From Fluviicola chungangensis (GTDB lineage: Bacteria > Bacteroidota > Bacteroidia > Flavobacteriales_D > Crocinitomicaceae), in the NCBI RefSeq assembly GCF_007558725.1, contig NZ_VLPL01000012.1:61189-125188 (forward strand): a DNA stretch of 64,000 nt, given 5' to 3'. Positions within the stretch are counted from its first letter, which is position 1. Each line of letters opens with the position of its first letter. The notes under the pieces are model-generated. The model worked only from the letters and a program-made list of their open reading frames with translations. It searched no databases and was not told the origin of the DNA. The translations under genes and the position numbers were made by a program. Positions 24,278-33,913 of the stretch are shown here, piece by piece.

Positions 24278-24852
24278 TTTTTAGGGAATTGAGGATTTTT
24301 CGTCAGTTTGAGTGCCTGTTCCATGTGCCGGTCGTTGTGATAAGCCACAAATAACAAGGCATCACCCAATCGCAAACGCACCAGTTTCGAAATGGAGATC
24401 GGCACCTTGACTTTCTTCAACGAAACCGCCACCGATTTTTCAATAATCGACAGGAAATCGTTTTGCCCCTGCAGCAAGGTCTTGATCTCTTCGCCCGTCA
24501 CCAAAGCAGGATTTACCGAAGGATTGTACTCGCCGGGTGCATTGAATTTTCGTTTCACATTGCGGGCGTTCCCGAGTTTCATCGACATCCAGGCAGATTT
24601 TCCAAGCGGAGAAGACGTATAATTGATCCGCGGAACCCGAAAACGGGTTTTGTCAATACGGTCATTTAAAGTTGTATGATAAAACCTGGCATAAGCATTC
24701 AAATGAGCAAAAATCTCAGCAACACTCCAGGTTGAAGGATTGGGCTTCCAATTCAATTGGTTTTCGGAATAGTTTGAAAACTTCGATTTTAAATGCTGGA
24801 TATTTTTCTCCGTAATTGTTGCAACTTCGTTGAAGACCCATTGAGTTGTCAT
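24274..24852 (-). CDS. DinB-superfamily protein
   Basis: The 192-residue protein has the four-helix DinB/YfiT pattern: KSKFSNYSENQLNWKPNPST, then SVAEIFAHLNAYARFYHTTL, and YHNDRHMEQALKLTKN at the end. The His of EIFAHL and the His residues of HNDRH match the usual metal ligands. DinB-like proteins include thiol-transferases that use low-molecular-weight thiols, but many are uncharacterised; no substrate is assigned. The stop overlaps the start of the NlpC/P60 gene, so the two form one unit. The next gene upstream is transcribed divergently. Confidence 0.82.
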   Translation of the reverse strand: MTTQWVFNEVATITEKNIQHLKSKFSNYSENQLNWKPNPSTWSVAEIFAHLNAYARFYHTTLNDRIDKTRFRVPRINYTSSPLGKSAWMSMKLGNARNVKRKFNAPGEYNPSVNPALVTGEEIKTLLQGQNDFLSIIEKSVAVSLKKVKVPISISKLVRLRLGDALLFVAYHNDRHMEQALKLTKNPQFPKK

Positions 24853-24949
24853 ATGCTCGAATTTATATCAAATATAACCACAGCAATTTGATTGGCAAAA
24901 GTTATACTCAAAAATGCAACCTTTTTAAACATTTTCATATCTTTCAACT

Positions 24950-27900
24950 ATGAAGCCGATTTTTGGAATCTTTTGTATCCTTGTTTTTTGCACGCGATTG
25001 TATGCTCAGGAAATCGTGCATCAGCATTCTACGCATTATGCATTGATTGAAAACAAAGGGCAATGGGCCGAAAAAGTACTGTTCCAGTCCAAATCCCAGG
25101 GAAACAACATCTGGGTGCAACAACACGGTTTCATTTATGATATCCGGGATTATTCCTCCCTGAAAAAGGCACATACCGAGCATTTTTCCGATGAATCGAG
25201 TTCACAGTTCAGAGGCACCCTCGTCGGAGTTGAATTTCTAAACTCTCAGGAAGTCTCCGAAATCAAAAAAGAGAAGCCGCTTTCATACTATTACAACTAC
25301 TTCATCGGAAATGACCCTTCCAAATGGGCGAGCAACGTAAACAGCTACCAGGAAGCCACATTGCAGAACTTTTATCCGAATATTGATCTCAAAGTCATCG
25401 ATGCTGCATCCGAATTCAAATACGAATTGTGGTGTGCCCCCGGAACGGATTACAAACAGATTCAACTGAAGATGAAAGGATTTTCAAACATCGTGCTTGA
25501 CAAATCCGGAAACCTGATTCTCTCAACCGACCTCGGAAAGATTACCGAAAAAAAACCGATCGCATATCAAATGCTGAACGGAAAATTGAACTCCATTCCA
25601 TGCAAATTCATTTTGAAAGAGGATATCGTTTCTTTCGAATTGGGAAAACACGATGAAAATGCCACGATCATTATCGATCCGGTATTAGTATTCGCGACCT
25701 ATTCGGGTTCCCCGACTGACAATTTCGGGATGACCGCAACTTATGGTTACGATGGCTCAGCTTATTCGGGAGGAACCATTTTTGGAAATTCCTATCCGAC
25801 TCCGGATCCTGCCGCTTTCGATGTCACTTCCAATTTTACCTTGACCTACAATGGTTTGAACACAACAGACGTCTTTATCTCCAAATACACACCGGACGGA
25901 CAGGATATGATCTGGACCGCATTTTTAGGAGGAGGAAATACCGTTCAGGGAACAGAAACCGTTCACAGTTTAATTTGTGACCGCTTGAACAATATTTATG
26001 TGCTTGGCATTACAGCATCTACTGATTTCCCGATGCAAAATCCTTTCCAGAGCACACATGGCGGCGGCTCCACGATCAACGTCCAATTCAACGGCGCCAA
26101 TTTCGGTAGCCAGGGAACTGATATCTATGTATCGAAAATCAGTGCAAACGGGCACAACCTCCTGGCTTCAACCTATGTGGGTGGTTCAGCAAATGACGGT
26201 ATTAATTACAAGATTAGTTCGGGAAATTATTCTTCGGGAGCAGCTTACGATTCATTAACCACAAATTACGGAGACCAATTTCGTGGCGAGATCATGATCG
26301 ATTCGGTTGGAAACTGCCTGGTTGCTTCGTGCACCCGTTCAGCAAACTTCCCCACAATGAACCCATTCCAGGCTGCCCTTGGCGGACAACAGGACGGGGT
26401 CGTATTCAAACTTTCCTCCGATTTGAGCACCATGCTTTGGGGGAGTTACTTCGGAGGGACTAACAACGATGCCTGCTACTCCGTCAAAATTGATTCCAGC
26501 TATAATGTGGTGTTTTCCGGAGGAACGTCCAGTTCCAATATTCCCGGAACGACCGGCGGACTGAACCCCAACTACCTTGGCGGAAAATCAGATGGATTTG
26601 TCGGGAAACTGACTCCAAACGGACAAACGCTGATACAAAGTACGTATATCGGGGCCAATCAGTACGATCAAGCCTTTTTCGTAGAAATCAACCGGAACGA
26701 TGAGATTTTTGTTTTAGGACAATCTGCAGGTGGAAACTTTCCGGTGATCAACTCTCAAAGTTATCCCGGAAGCAGCCAGTTTATCGCAAAATTAAATCCT
26801 ACACTGACTTCCATCGTCAATTCCACTGTTTTCGGGAACGGCGCTCCAAACATCAATATTTCACCTTCAGCTTTCCTGGTTGATATTTGCGGGAATATGT
26901 ATGTTTCCGGTTGGGGAGGGAGTGTGTTGCCCGGCGGAATTGCTTTGGCCGGCATGCCCATCAGTTCGGATGCATTTCAAAGTACCCCGCCCAATGGTTT
27001 CGATTTTTACCTGTTTGTTTACAAACGGGATTTTTCCGGTTTGTTATACGGAAGTTACCTTGGCGGAAATGCAGCGGAAGAACATGTAGACGGCGGAACT
27101 TCCCGATTTGATAAAAACGGCGTGGTCTATCAATCTGTTTGTGGCGGATGCGGTGGGAACAGTGATTTCCCAACAACTCCTAATGCCTGGTCCAATCTCA
27201 ATCTGAATACCGGCCCGGGAACCAACAACAACTGCAACAACCTCGTATTTAAATTTGATTTCCAGCTGTTGCCGAAGGCCGAATTCACCACCGACAATGT
27301 AAACGGTTGCGAAGATTTTACAGTGACATTTACCAATACCAGTCCTCCATCCGATGCGTATGAATGGGATTTTGGAAACGGCCAGGGAACATCCACAGAA
27401 TATTCGCCAACCATCACCTATACCAATCCGGGAACGTATGTTGTGCGATTAATGGTGACTGACTCCGTTTGTTTGTTGACCGATACTGCAGAAATAACCG
27501 TTACCGTTCTGCCGGAAATACAACTGGCGGTTTCCAACGACACAATACTTTGTTCCCCCTTACCGCTTACTTTCACTGCAAATTCAACCGGTACGGCAGA
27601 TTATTTTGTGTGGTCATCCAATCTGCAATTCACGGATACATTGAATCCAACGGTCGCTGATTCGGTCATTAACGTTACTCCGGGAGCAACCACAACCTAT
27701 TACGTCAGGGCCGGAAATGCCTATTGTTCCAAAATAGACAGTGTCACGGTCTTTTTCATAGGCGGAAGCCTGAACATAACCGGAAATGATTCCATTTGCC
27801 TCAATGAGCCCACAACGCTCACCGCTTTGATCCAGGTTCCGGGAATTACCTTTAATTATACTTGGAGTCCTGCGAATATTCTCACTCCTACTCCGCAGCA

Positions 27901-28528
27901 AAATGTGGTGATTGCAAATCCGCCTGTCAGTCAATGGGTATATGTGGATGCAAGCGGCTCAAACGGTTGTTTTGACCGGGATTCCATATTTGTTACGGTT
28001 GGAAGTATTTCAGGAGCAGTTACTGCCCAGGCAAATCCGGAATACATTGTTCCGGGAGGCAGCAGTACCTTAACCGCTTCACCGGCAGGTTATTCCTATG
28101 TCTGGTTCCCGCAAACAGGCTTATCCAATCCGTACAGTCAAATCACCCAAGCCACTCCCGAACAAACAATGACTTACGTGGTAAGCATTACCGATGGGAT
28201 CTGCACCAAGTCCGCTTCGGTAAAAGTGAATGTCCTGGAGGTGGTTTGTGACCGGACATATGTTTACGTTCCCAATGCATTTTCTCCGAACGGAGATCAG
28301 GAAAACGATGTCCTGTATGTCAGAAGTGCCATCGCGACCAAGATCCTGTTCCGGGTTTTTGACCGCTGGGGAGAAATGGTATTTGAAACAACCGATCAAA
28401 ACATCGGATGGGACGGGACATTCAGGGATAAGCTTTTAAAACCGGATACCTACGACTATTACCTGGAGGCAACCTGTGTCCAGGGAGAACAAAAAATCAT
28501 CAAGGGAAATGTGACCTTAATCCGTTAA
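24950..28528 (+). CDS. large T9SS type B (gliding-motility C-terminal) secreted protein with SBBP repeats
   Basis: The 1192-residue protein has a signal peptide ending at RLYAQ. A conserved N-terminal region of such proteins follows (HYALIENKGQWAEKVLFQ, PNIDLKVIDAASEFKYELW). The SBBP beta-propeller region spans about residues 250-760 with repeated blades (DIYVSKISANGHNLLASTYV, NNIYVLGITASTDFPMQNPF). A PKD-like domain lies at about 785-850 (NGCEDFTVTFTNTSP, YEWDFGNGQGTS), followed by further Ig/PKD-like domains. The gliding-motility-associated sorting domain is at about 1105-1192 (VYVPNAFSPNGDQENDVLYV, RVFDRWGEMVFET, NVTLIR). It should be exported by the type IX system to the cell surface; its binding partner is unknown. 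Confidence 0.9.
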   Translation: MKPIFGIFCILVFCTRLYAQEIVHQHSTHYALIENKGQWAEKVLFQSKSQGNNIWVQQHGFIYDIRDYSSLKKAHTEHFSDESSSQFRGTLVGVEFLNSQEVSEIKKEKPLSYYYNYFIGNDPSKWASNVNSYQEATLQNFYPNIDLKVIDAASEFKYELWCAPGTDYKQIQLKMKGFSNIVLDKSGNLILSTDLGKITEKKPIAYQMLNGKLNSIPCKFILKEDIVSFELGKHDENATIIIDPVLVFATYSGSPTDNFGMTATYGYDGSAYSGGTIFGNSYPTPDPAAFDVTSNFTLTYNGLNTTDVFISKYTPDGQDMIWTAFLGGGNTVQGTETVHSLICDRLNNIYVLGITASTDFPMQNPFQSTHGGGSTINVQFNGANFGSQGTDIYVSKISANGHNLLASTYVGGSANDGINYKISSGNYSSGAAYDSLTTNYGDQFRGEIMIDSVGNCLVASCTRSANFPTMNPFQAALGGQQDGVVFKLSSDLSTMLWGSYFGGTNNDACYSVKIDSSYNVVFSGGTSSSNIPGTTGGLNPNYLGGKSDGFVGKLTPNGQTLIQSTYIGANQYDQAFFVEINRNDEIFVLGQSAGGNFPVINSQSYPGSSQFIAKLNPTLTSIVNSTVFGNGAPNINISPSAFLVDICGNMYVSGWGGSVLPGGIALAGMPISSDAFQSTPPNGFDFYLFVYKRDFSGLLYGSYLGGNAAEEHVDGGTSRFDKNGVVYQSVCGGCGGNSDFPTTPNAWSNLNLNTGPGTNNNCNNLVFKFDFQLLPKAEFTTDNVNGCEDFTVTFTNTSPPSDAYEWDFGNGQGTSTEYSPTITYTNPGTYVVRLMVTDSVCLLTDTAEITVTVLPEIQLAVSNDTILCSPLPLTFTANSTGTADYFVWSSNLQFTDTLNPTVADSVINVTPGATTTYYVRAGNAYCSKIDSVTVFFIGGSLNITGNDSICLNEPTTLTALIQVPGITFNYTWSPANILTPTPQQNVVIANPPVSQWVYVDASGSNGCFDRDSIFVTVGSISGAVTAQANPEYIVPGGSSTLTASPAGYSYVWFPQTGLSNPYSQITQATPEQTMTYVVSITDGICTKSASVKVNVLEVVCDRTYVYVPNAFSPNGDQENDVLYVRSAIATKILFRVFDRWGEMVFETTDQNIGWDGTFRDKLLKPDTYDYYLEATCVQGEQKIIKGNVTLIR

Positions 28529-28649
28529 ACCTGGATTAATTTTTTGTTAACTCAAATTGATCATTCAGTCAGTCAAAGCCGTAAAATATTTATTCTTAAT
28601 GCCTTGAGAGGAAATTGATCTTTAGCTTTATTCACTAACTAATTCAAGC

Positions 28650-29006
28650 ATGATCAAATTACTACTGGCAATTCTTGCGTTTACTACTATTGGTTTTTCG
28701 GCATATTCTCAGCAAAGCGATCTTGATGGCTCCAAAAGGTACATCAAAATCATTATTGATTCGGAAGTCAGTTCGGAAGCCCAATCAGAAATAACCAACG
28801 CATTCAAACAAATTCCCGGAGTGAAAACTTCCCGGATGGACAATACAACCCACATCTTTTTGGGGATCTATGAGCCCAACGAAAATCTGTTGGAACAAAC
28901 CTTCACAAACTGGTTCACCAACCACGGATATGAGATAGCATGTTACTACGATGCTGTTTATACCGAAGGCGCCATGATTAACCTATCCAAAAACAACTGC
29001 CGTTAA
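28650..29006 (+). CDS. small secreted protein
   Basis: The 118-residue product has a signal peptide ending at AYSQQ. A ferredoxin-like alpha/beta pattern follows (KRYIKIIIDSEVSSEAQSEI, GVKTSRMDNTTHIFLGIY, FTNWFTNHGYEIACYYD). This resembles the fold of heavy-metal-associated domains but lacks a CxxC pair. It is directly followed, after 2 bases, by the T9SS cargo gene at 29009 and is probably co-transcribed with it. Function unknown. Confidence 0.65.
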   Translation: MIKLLLAILAFTTIGFSAYSQQSDLDGSKRYIKIIIDSEVSSEAQSEITNAFKQIPGVKTSRMDNTTHIFLGIYEPNENLLEQTFTNWFTNHGYEIACYYDAVYTEGAMINLSKNNCR

Positions 29007-29008
29007 CC

Positions 29009-30604
29009 ATGAAAAAATTCATACTATTACTTGCTATTTGTCGGGTTGCAGCAACTTTTGGACAATCTGACAATTGCACCGGAACAGTTCCGTCTTTAAC
29101 TGTGGGAACAACTTGTACTCCAACCTCGTACTCCATTCCGACTTCTTACTTTGATAACTTCAGCTCAGAACCTTCCTGTGGTTATGACGACGTAGACGGA
29201 TTCTTCCAATTTACGGCAACTTCCACGTATACGACCGTAACGATTACCGATGCGACAGCAAATGGTCCCAACCCGGGATTAATGGTCGTATCCGGGACAT
29301 GCGGCGGAACACTCACTTCCCTGGGATGTTCACAAAGTACCGCAACAAACGGAAACAATGAAAGCGTTAGTTTTAATACGGTAATCGGTCAGGTGTACCT
29401 CATCGTTATTTTTGCAACAAATGCAAGTAATACAGGTCCTCCCAATCAGGCAACCAACGGTACAGTCTGTGTTACGGAAAGTACTTATACCGGACCTGTT
29501 GTAGCATCCGAATGTGCAAACTATGTAAACATTTGCAGCAATGCAGGTTTTCAAATTGACCCGAACGGATACGGTTCGATCAACGAAATTCCTGCTTCCG
29601 GTTCTTACGGAAATCCGTTGTATGATCCGTTCTGGGGACCGGTGAGTCCATGGGGCGGTGGAAATATGGGTTGCCTTCAGGTAGGAGAAAACAACAGTAC
29701 CTGGATGGTCATCAATGTCTACACTGCTGGAAACTTATCATTTTCATTCGGTGCAGGAGGAGCACAGGCCGGTTATTATGACTGGATCATGTATCCCTAT
29801 TCAGGACCAAGTACCTGCAGTGCAATCTCGGGCAACAGCCTCGCCCCTGTCCGGTGCAACTGGAATGCCGTAAATTATGGCGGGACAGGTTTGGCTTCTA
29901 CTTTGCCTTCCGGGGGAGATTGGGGGAATTATGAACCGCCATTGGCCGTTGCAGCCAATACACAGTACATCATTTGTTTCTCAAACTATAGTTCGGTTGC
30001 AACCACCGTGCCTATTGCATTTAGCGGAACTGCAACCGTGGGATGTTCCGCTTTGGGGTTAAATTCCACTAATTTCTCGGTCAATACATTCTGTGAAAGT
30101 GGTGACGCACTTATCTCCTGGGATGCTCCCTTAGGGACAACGAACACCTATGAAGTCCAGCGGAGTTATACGGGTGAGGCCTGGGAAATTATCGGAAAAG
30201 CAGTGTCTCCTTCCAGTACCGGTGAGGAAAATCAACAGTATACTTTCAGAGATGCATTAGAGCAGAACAAACTGGTTTTCTACAGGCTGAAAGAAATACA
30301 TGCGGACCTGAGTTCGACCTATTCCGAATTAAAGTCCGTGATCTGCAAACCGGAAATAACCCCGAATACCTTGTCTCCTAATCCTTCATCGGATTTGACA
30401 AACCTGACCTATTATTCGAAACAAGCCGGAACATTATACATTTTTGATGCGGTCGGAAGACCCATGGAACAGATCCCGCTGGAGAATACCAACGGTAAAA
30501 TCGTACTGAAGCCGATAGATGTTTCCGGGCTGCAGGCCGGAGCGTATCGTTTTGTGGTGGACCTGGGCACCGAAGTGACTCCTGTTCAGTTTATTAAGAA
30601 ATAA
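29009..30604 (+). CDS. T9SS type A secreted protein
   Basis: The 531-residue protein has a signal peptide ending near ATFGQ. The N-terminal domain (TPTSYSIPTSYFDNFSSEPS, DVDGFFQFTATSTYTTVTI) resembles a PPC-like pre-peptidase domain. A second beta-sandwich domain is at about residues 155-350 (ASECANYVNICSNAGF, YYDWIMYPYSGPSTCS). A fibronectin-like segment follows (DALISWDAPLGTTNTYEVQR), then a type A sorting domain (NTLSPNPSSDLTNLTYYS, GLQAGAYRFVVDLG, VQFIKK). It is a T9SS cargo protein with no recognisable catalytic site. A terminator lies at 30632. Confidence 0.85.
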   Translation: MKKFILLLAICRVAATFGQSDNCTGTVPSLTVGTTCTPTSYSIPTSYFDNFSSEPSCGYDDVDGFFQFTATSTYTTVTITDATANGPNPGLMVVSGTCGGTLTSLGCSQSTATNGNNESVSFNTVIGQVYLIVIFATNASNTGPPNQATNGTVCVTESTYTGPVVASECANYVNICSNAGFQIDPNGYGSINEIPASGSYGNPLYDPFWGPVSPWGGGNMGCLQVGENNSTWMVINVYTAGNLSFSFGAGGAQAGYYDWIMYPYSGPSTCSAISGNSLAPVRCNWNAVNYGGTGLASTLPSGGDWGNYEPPLAVAANTQYIICFSNYSSVATTVPIAFSGTATVGCSALGLNSTNFSVNTFCESGDALISWDAPLGTTNTYEVQRSYTGEAWEIIGKAVSPSSTGEENQQYTFRDALEQNKLVFYRLKEIHADLSSTYSELKSVICKPEITPNTLSPNPSSDLTNLTYYSKQAGTLYIFDAVGRPMEQIPLENTNGKIVLKPIDVSGLQAGAYRFVVDLGTEVTPVQFIKK

Positions 30605-30631
30605 CTAAATCTGTTATAAGATTTCAATAAT

Positions 30632-30664
30632 AAAAGAGAAAAAGGAATCCTTTTTCTCTTTTTC
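30632..30664 (+). terminator. intrinsic terminator
   Basis: AAAAGAGAAAAAGGA and TCCTTTTTCTCTTTT pair with almost no loop, 30 bases after the stop at 30604. Confidence 0.75.
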
Positions 30665-30700
30665 ATTTAGTATCTTTAGAGATATTCTATACTCTTACTT

Positions 30701-32740
30701 ATGAAAAAACAATTACTCACCCTTGGTTTCTTATCAAGTCTTGTAACATTTGGTCAAACATTTACCGATAATTTTGACTCGTATACTGCAGGCCAAAAAC
30801 TGTGTCCGCAAAGCGGCGGTGCATGGACTACCTGGAGCAATGCTCCCGGGGGAACGGAAGATGTCCTGGTTTCAAATGCCGACGCAGTGTCCGGAAGCAA
30901 TTCACTGTATTTCTCTACCTCTGCACAGGCAGGAGGACCAACGGATTTGGTACGCAATTTCGGAGTTTTGAATACCGGTCAGTTCGACATGGATTTCAAT
31001 ATCAAAGTTGAAACCGGAAAAGCGGGGTATTTTAACCTTCAGAAAAATGCAACCATCGGCCAGGTTTGGGCAATGGATTGTTTTTTCAATGACAACGGAT
31101 CGCTTGTAATCAACAATCAGGACGGATTAAACTTTACCGGAGCTTCTTATCCTCAAAATACCTGGTTCAATTTCCACCTTTCGATCAATTTCAACACCAA
31201 CAACTGGGAAGTTTTTATCGATAATGTTTCAGTGGGCTCCTTTTCAAACCCGGTAAACCAAATCGCATCGATCGATATCTATCCTACGGACCAAAACGCT
31301 CCGTATAGCTGCGGTTATTTCATCGATGATTTCCATACGGTGATTACTCCATACACCCTTCCGTCTGTGAACGGGGCAATAAACGGGTTATCTTTCGATC
31401 AGGGAACACTGGCCGGAAACGTAGTTACTCCGAAAGTGGTTGTTCGCAACCTGGGAACGACCCCAATCACTTCTTTTGAAATGGACGTGGACTATAACGG
31501 AAACAATGTTCACCAGGCCTTTACCGGATTGAATATTGCTTCACTGGCAACTACAACGGTTACATTGACCGGCACACTGACACTTGCAAGCGGGACAATG
31601 CCTATGATTGCTACCATAAGCAATGTAAATAATGCAGGAGCAGATATGGATGCGAATGACGATGTGCTTTCCATTAGTTTAAGTCCTTTAACACCGGCGG
31701 TCGGGAAAATGGTTGTAGGAGAAGAAGGAACGGGAACCTGGTGCCAGTGGTGTCCGAGAGGAGCTGTTTTCATGGATATGATGCAAACAAAGTACGATCA
31801 ATATTGGGCTGGAATTGCCGTTCATAATGGAGACCCAATGGTTGTAACGGAATACGATGCAGGGATCGGCGGATTGGTTTCGGGATATCCTTCGGCTTTG
31901 GTTGACCGTATGAGTGTAATCGATCCTTCTGAAATGGAAGGCGATTTCCTGACACGTGTACAAGTGGCTCCAACAGCACTGATCACGAACGGTGCAACCT
32001 GGAATTCAACAACCCGTGAGTTAAAAGTGTCTACATCTGCCAACTTCCAGTCTTCAGCAACAAGTTCGTATAAATTAGGCATTGTTCTGACTGAAGATGA
32101 AGTAACGGGAACCAGCAGCAACTATAATCAAGCCAACGCCTATGCCGGAGGTGGTAATGGTGTAATGGGAGGATTTGAATCCCTTCCGAACCCGGTACCG
32201 GCTGCACAAATGGTTTACGATCATGTTGCAAGAGCAATCGAACCAAGTTTTACCGGTTATGCAAACAGTTTTCCTGCTACAGTCAACGCCGGCGAAACAC
32301 ACACAATTACAGCTACGTTTATTTTACCAGCAACCTGGGATGAGACAAAGATCCACATTGTCGGATTGCTGTTTAACCCTGCCGGAAAAATCGATAATGC
32401 CGGAAAAGCAACCATTACGGAAGCTGTCGCCAATGGATTCGTAAGCGGAACAGATGTAACAGCAGGATTAAACAACCTGAGTCAAATTGATGACCTGGTA
32501 CAAGTTTACCCGAACCCGGCTACAACAGCTGTTTCCGTAAGCTTGCAAATGACAGAACAAAGTGAGGTTACTATTTCCGTTACGGACATTGCGGGTAAAG
32601 AAATTTCCAGCAAAAACTATGGTCAAATGAACGGCGCATCCGTAATTACAATCAATACGAATAATACACCTGCAGGTGTTTATTTCGTGAACGTAAAAAT
32701 GAACAACGCAATCACTCAGAAAAAAGTGATTATTCAATAA
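30701..32740 (+). CDS. Omp28-like T9SS type A outer-membrane/secreted protein
   Basis: The 679-residue protein has a signal peptide ending at VTFGQ. A concanavalin-like first domain (QTFTDNFDSYTAGQKLCPQS, YCGYFIDDF-type pattern) spans about residues 20-215. An Ig-like domain follows. The Omp28-like core at about 330-600 has GEEGTGTWCQWCPRGAVFMD, a CxxC motif, and GIAVHNGDPM, a thioredoxin-like fold seen in Omp28 proteins. The C-terminus is a type A sorting domain (DLVQVYPNPATTAVSVSL, NTPAGVYFVNVKMN, KKVIIQ). The role of Omp28 proteins is not settled; the CxxC suggests a redox or structural function. A palindromic terminator follows at 32755. Confidence 0.88.
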   Translation: MKKQLLTLGFLSSLVTFGQTFTDNFDSYTAGQKLCPQSGGAWTTWSNAPGGTEDVLVSNADAVSGSNSLYFSTSAQAGGPTDLVRNFGVLNTGQFDMDFNIKVETGKAGYFNLQKNATIGQVWAMDCFFNDNGSLVINNQDGLNFTGASYPQNTWFNFHLSINFNTNNWEVFIDNVSVGSFSNPVNQIASIDIYPTDQNAPYSCGYFIDDFHTVITPYTLPSVNGAINGLSFDQGTLAGNVVTPKVVVRNLGTTPITSFEMDVDYNGNNVHQAFTGLNIASLATTTVTLTGTLTLASGTMPMIATISNVNNAGADMDANDDVLSISLSPLTPAVGKMVVGEEGTGTWCQWCPRGAVFMDMMQTKYDQYWAGIAVHNGDPMVVTEYDAGIGGLVSGYPSALVDRMSVIDPSEMEGDFLTRVQVAPTALITNGATWNSTTRELKVSTSANFQSSATSSYKLGIVLTEDEVTGTSSNYNQANAYAGGGNGVMGGFESLPNPVPAAQMVYDHVARAIEPSFTGYANSFPATVNAGETHTITATFILPATWDETKIHIVGLLFNPAGKIDNAGKATITEAVANGFVSGTDVTAGLNNLSQIDDLVQVYPNPATTAVSVSLQMTEQSEVTISVTDIAGKEISSKNYGQMNGASVITINTNNTPAGVYFVNVKMNNAITQKKVIIQ

Positions 32741-32754
32741 TTCATTCACAAAAT

Positions 32755-32793
32755 AAAACGTAGGGGCGGAAAATTTTCCGCCCCTACGTTTTT
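32755..32793 (+). terminator. 38-bp perfect palindrome acting as terminator
   Basis: GTAGGGGCGGAAAA and its complement, flanked by pairing AAAAC/GTTTT, end in a T run 15 bases past the Omp28-like stop. The sequence is nearly the same as the palindromes inside both RAYT genes, so it is probably a REP copy recruited as a terminator. Confidence 0.85.
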
Positions 32794-32818
32794 CTGGTAC
32801 CATCGTAGCTAAAAATTG

Positions 32819-32826
32819 TACTTTTG
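32819..32826 (+). promoter_or_regulatory. -7-like TACTTTTG box
   Basis: This matches the Bacteroidota TAnnTTTG -7 element only 5 bases before the ATG at 32831, so the transcript would be nearly leaderless. No clear -33 TTG at the right spacing was found. Confidence 0.3.
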
Positions 32827-32830
32827 TTAC

Positions 32831-33394
32831 ATGAAATGGATTGGAAACAGGATCAGTTATCTCGACGACCAAAATAAAACAACATTTATTATAACCCCGG
32901 AACAAATTGGAGTTGTAAAAGCCTTAATGGGTGCTTGGTGTTTTATGTGGTTTGCAATCGGAGCAACTATTACCTGGTCTTATTTTGCTTTCAAATTCTC
33001 TCAACAGGAAAAACTGATCCTGGGGATTTTCATGGTTTTTTGGCTCTATTACTTTGTGCGGGTAGGAAGAACCTTCCTTTGGATCATGTATGGCCGGGAA
33101 TACATCAAAGTGGATAAAATATCCCTGACCATTAAAACAAGTATCGGAACCTACGGAAAAGCAAAAGAATATTACCTGGAAAACATCAAAAAAGTACGCG
33201 TTTCCGTTCCAAAGGAAAATTCCTTCCAGGCTGCATGGGAAAATTCTCCCTGGATTCGCGGAGGTGAACGAATCGAGTTTGAGTATCTGGGAAAAACAAT
33301 CCGCCTGGGAAGAAAATTAAACCAACAGGATTCCAAACAGCTTTTCCAGATTTTAACCAAACGCATAGAAGAAAAGCTGAAAAAGAAAAGCTGA
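32831..33394 (+). CDS. two-helix membrane protein of unknown function
   Basis: The ATG at 32831 (MKWIGNRISYLDDQ) gives 187 residues; the longer TTG start at 32816 is not preferred. Two hydrophobic helices lie at about residues 32-52 (MGAWCFMWFAIGATITWSYF) and 62-82 (KLILGIFMVFWLYYFVRV). A soluble beta-rich C-terminal half follows (KVDKISLTIKTSIGTYGKA, IEFEYLGKTIRLG), which resembles PH-like domains of small bacterial membrane proteins. No family name can be given. It converges on the TerB-like gene. Confidence 0.65.
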   Translation: MKWIGNRISYLDDQNKTTFIITPEQIGVVKALMGAWCFMWFAIGATITWSYFAFKFSQQEKLILGIFMVFWLYYFVRVGRTFLWIMYGREYIKVDKISLTIKTSIGTYGKAKEYYLENIKKVRVSVPKENSFQAAWENSPWIRGGERIEFEYLGKTIRLGRKLNQQDSKQLFQILTKRIEEKLKKKS

Positions 33395-33402
33395 TTTCGG
33401 TA

Positions 33403-33825
33403 CTAGATTACAATTTTCAACACTTCTTCCCGATCCATTCCTTTTCTTAAATGCTCCAGGATAATCGGGAATTTCTCGTCAATGCGTTCCGGTGTGAAAC
33501 CCAATTCAACTCCCAACCTTCTCACCAATTTGGTCTCATTGGCATCCATATTCCCGTCAACAACCAAAAGCTGGATCAACTGAATAAACCGTTCATACCG
33601 TTCTTCCCTGGTAACCGGTGGTATAAATGGATAATCATCCGGATTTTCGCAAATTTCAGTTACCTGCTCTTCTGTCAAAGAAAGCTTGGTTGCAATTTTT
33701 TTCAATAATTGATTTTCCGCGAAACTGACATTCCCGTCAATTCGCGCCAACATAATCAGGTTTCTGAAATGGCTTTTTTGGCGTGCTTGTTCACCTGAAT
33801 CAAAAAAATGCGACAATGAGCTCAT
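33403..33825 (-). CDS. TerB-like protein
   Basis: The 140-residue, mostly helical soluble protein has the TerB pattern of two related helical halves. One holds NLIMLARIDGNVSFAENQLL and the other LIQLLVVDGNMDANETKLV, each with an acidic Asp-Gly-x-Met/Val turn that could bind metal. TerB-like domains were named for tellurite resistance but mostly occur in stress or envelope contexts of unknown function. It is transcribed towards the membrane protein gene. The 88-base spacer ahead of it is made of TTGAAC-like words. Confidence 0.72.
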   Translation of the reverse strand: MSSLSHFFDSGEQARQKSHFRNLIMLARIDGNVSFAENQLLKKIATKLSLTEEQVTEICENPDDYPFIPPVTREERYERFIQLIQLLVVDGNMDANETKLVRRLGVELGFTPERIDEKFPIILEHLRKGMDREEVLKIVI

Positions 33826-33913
33826 GTTGATTGTGTTTTTAATTGGTTAAAGTTGTTCAAATAAAACCATTATTTCTTTGAACCACTTGAAACTTTTGTA
33901 CTTTTTAAACTTG

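Noticed and set aside
28650..29006. Heavy-metal-binding protein
   Set aside because: The fold pattern is similar, but the CxxC metal-binding pair is missing.
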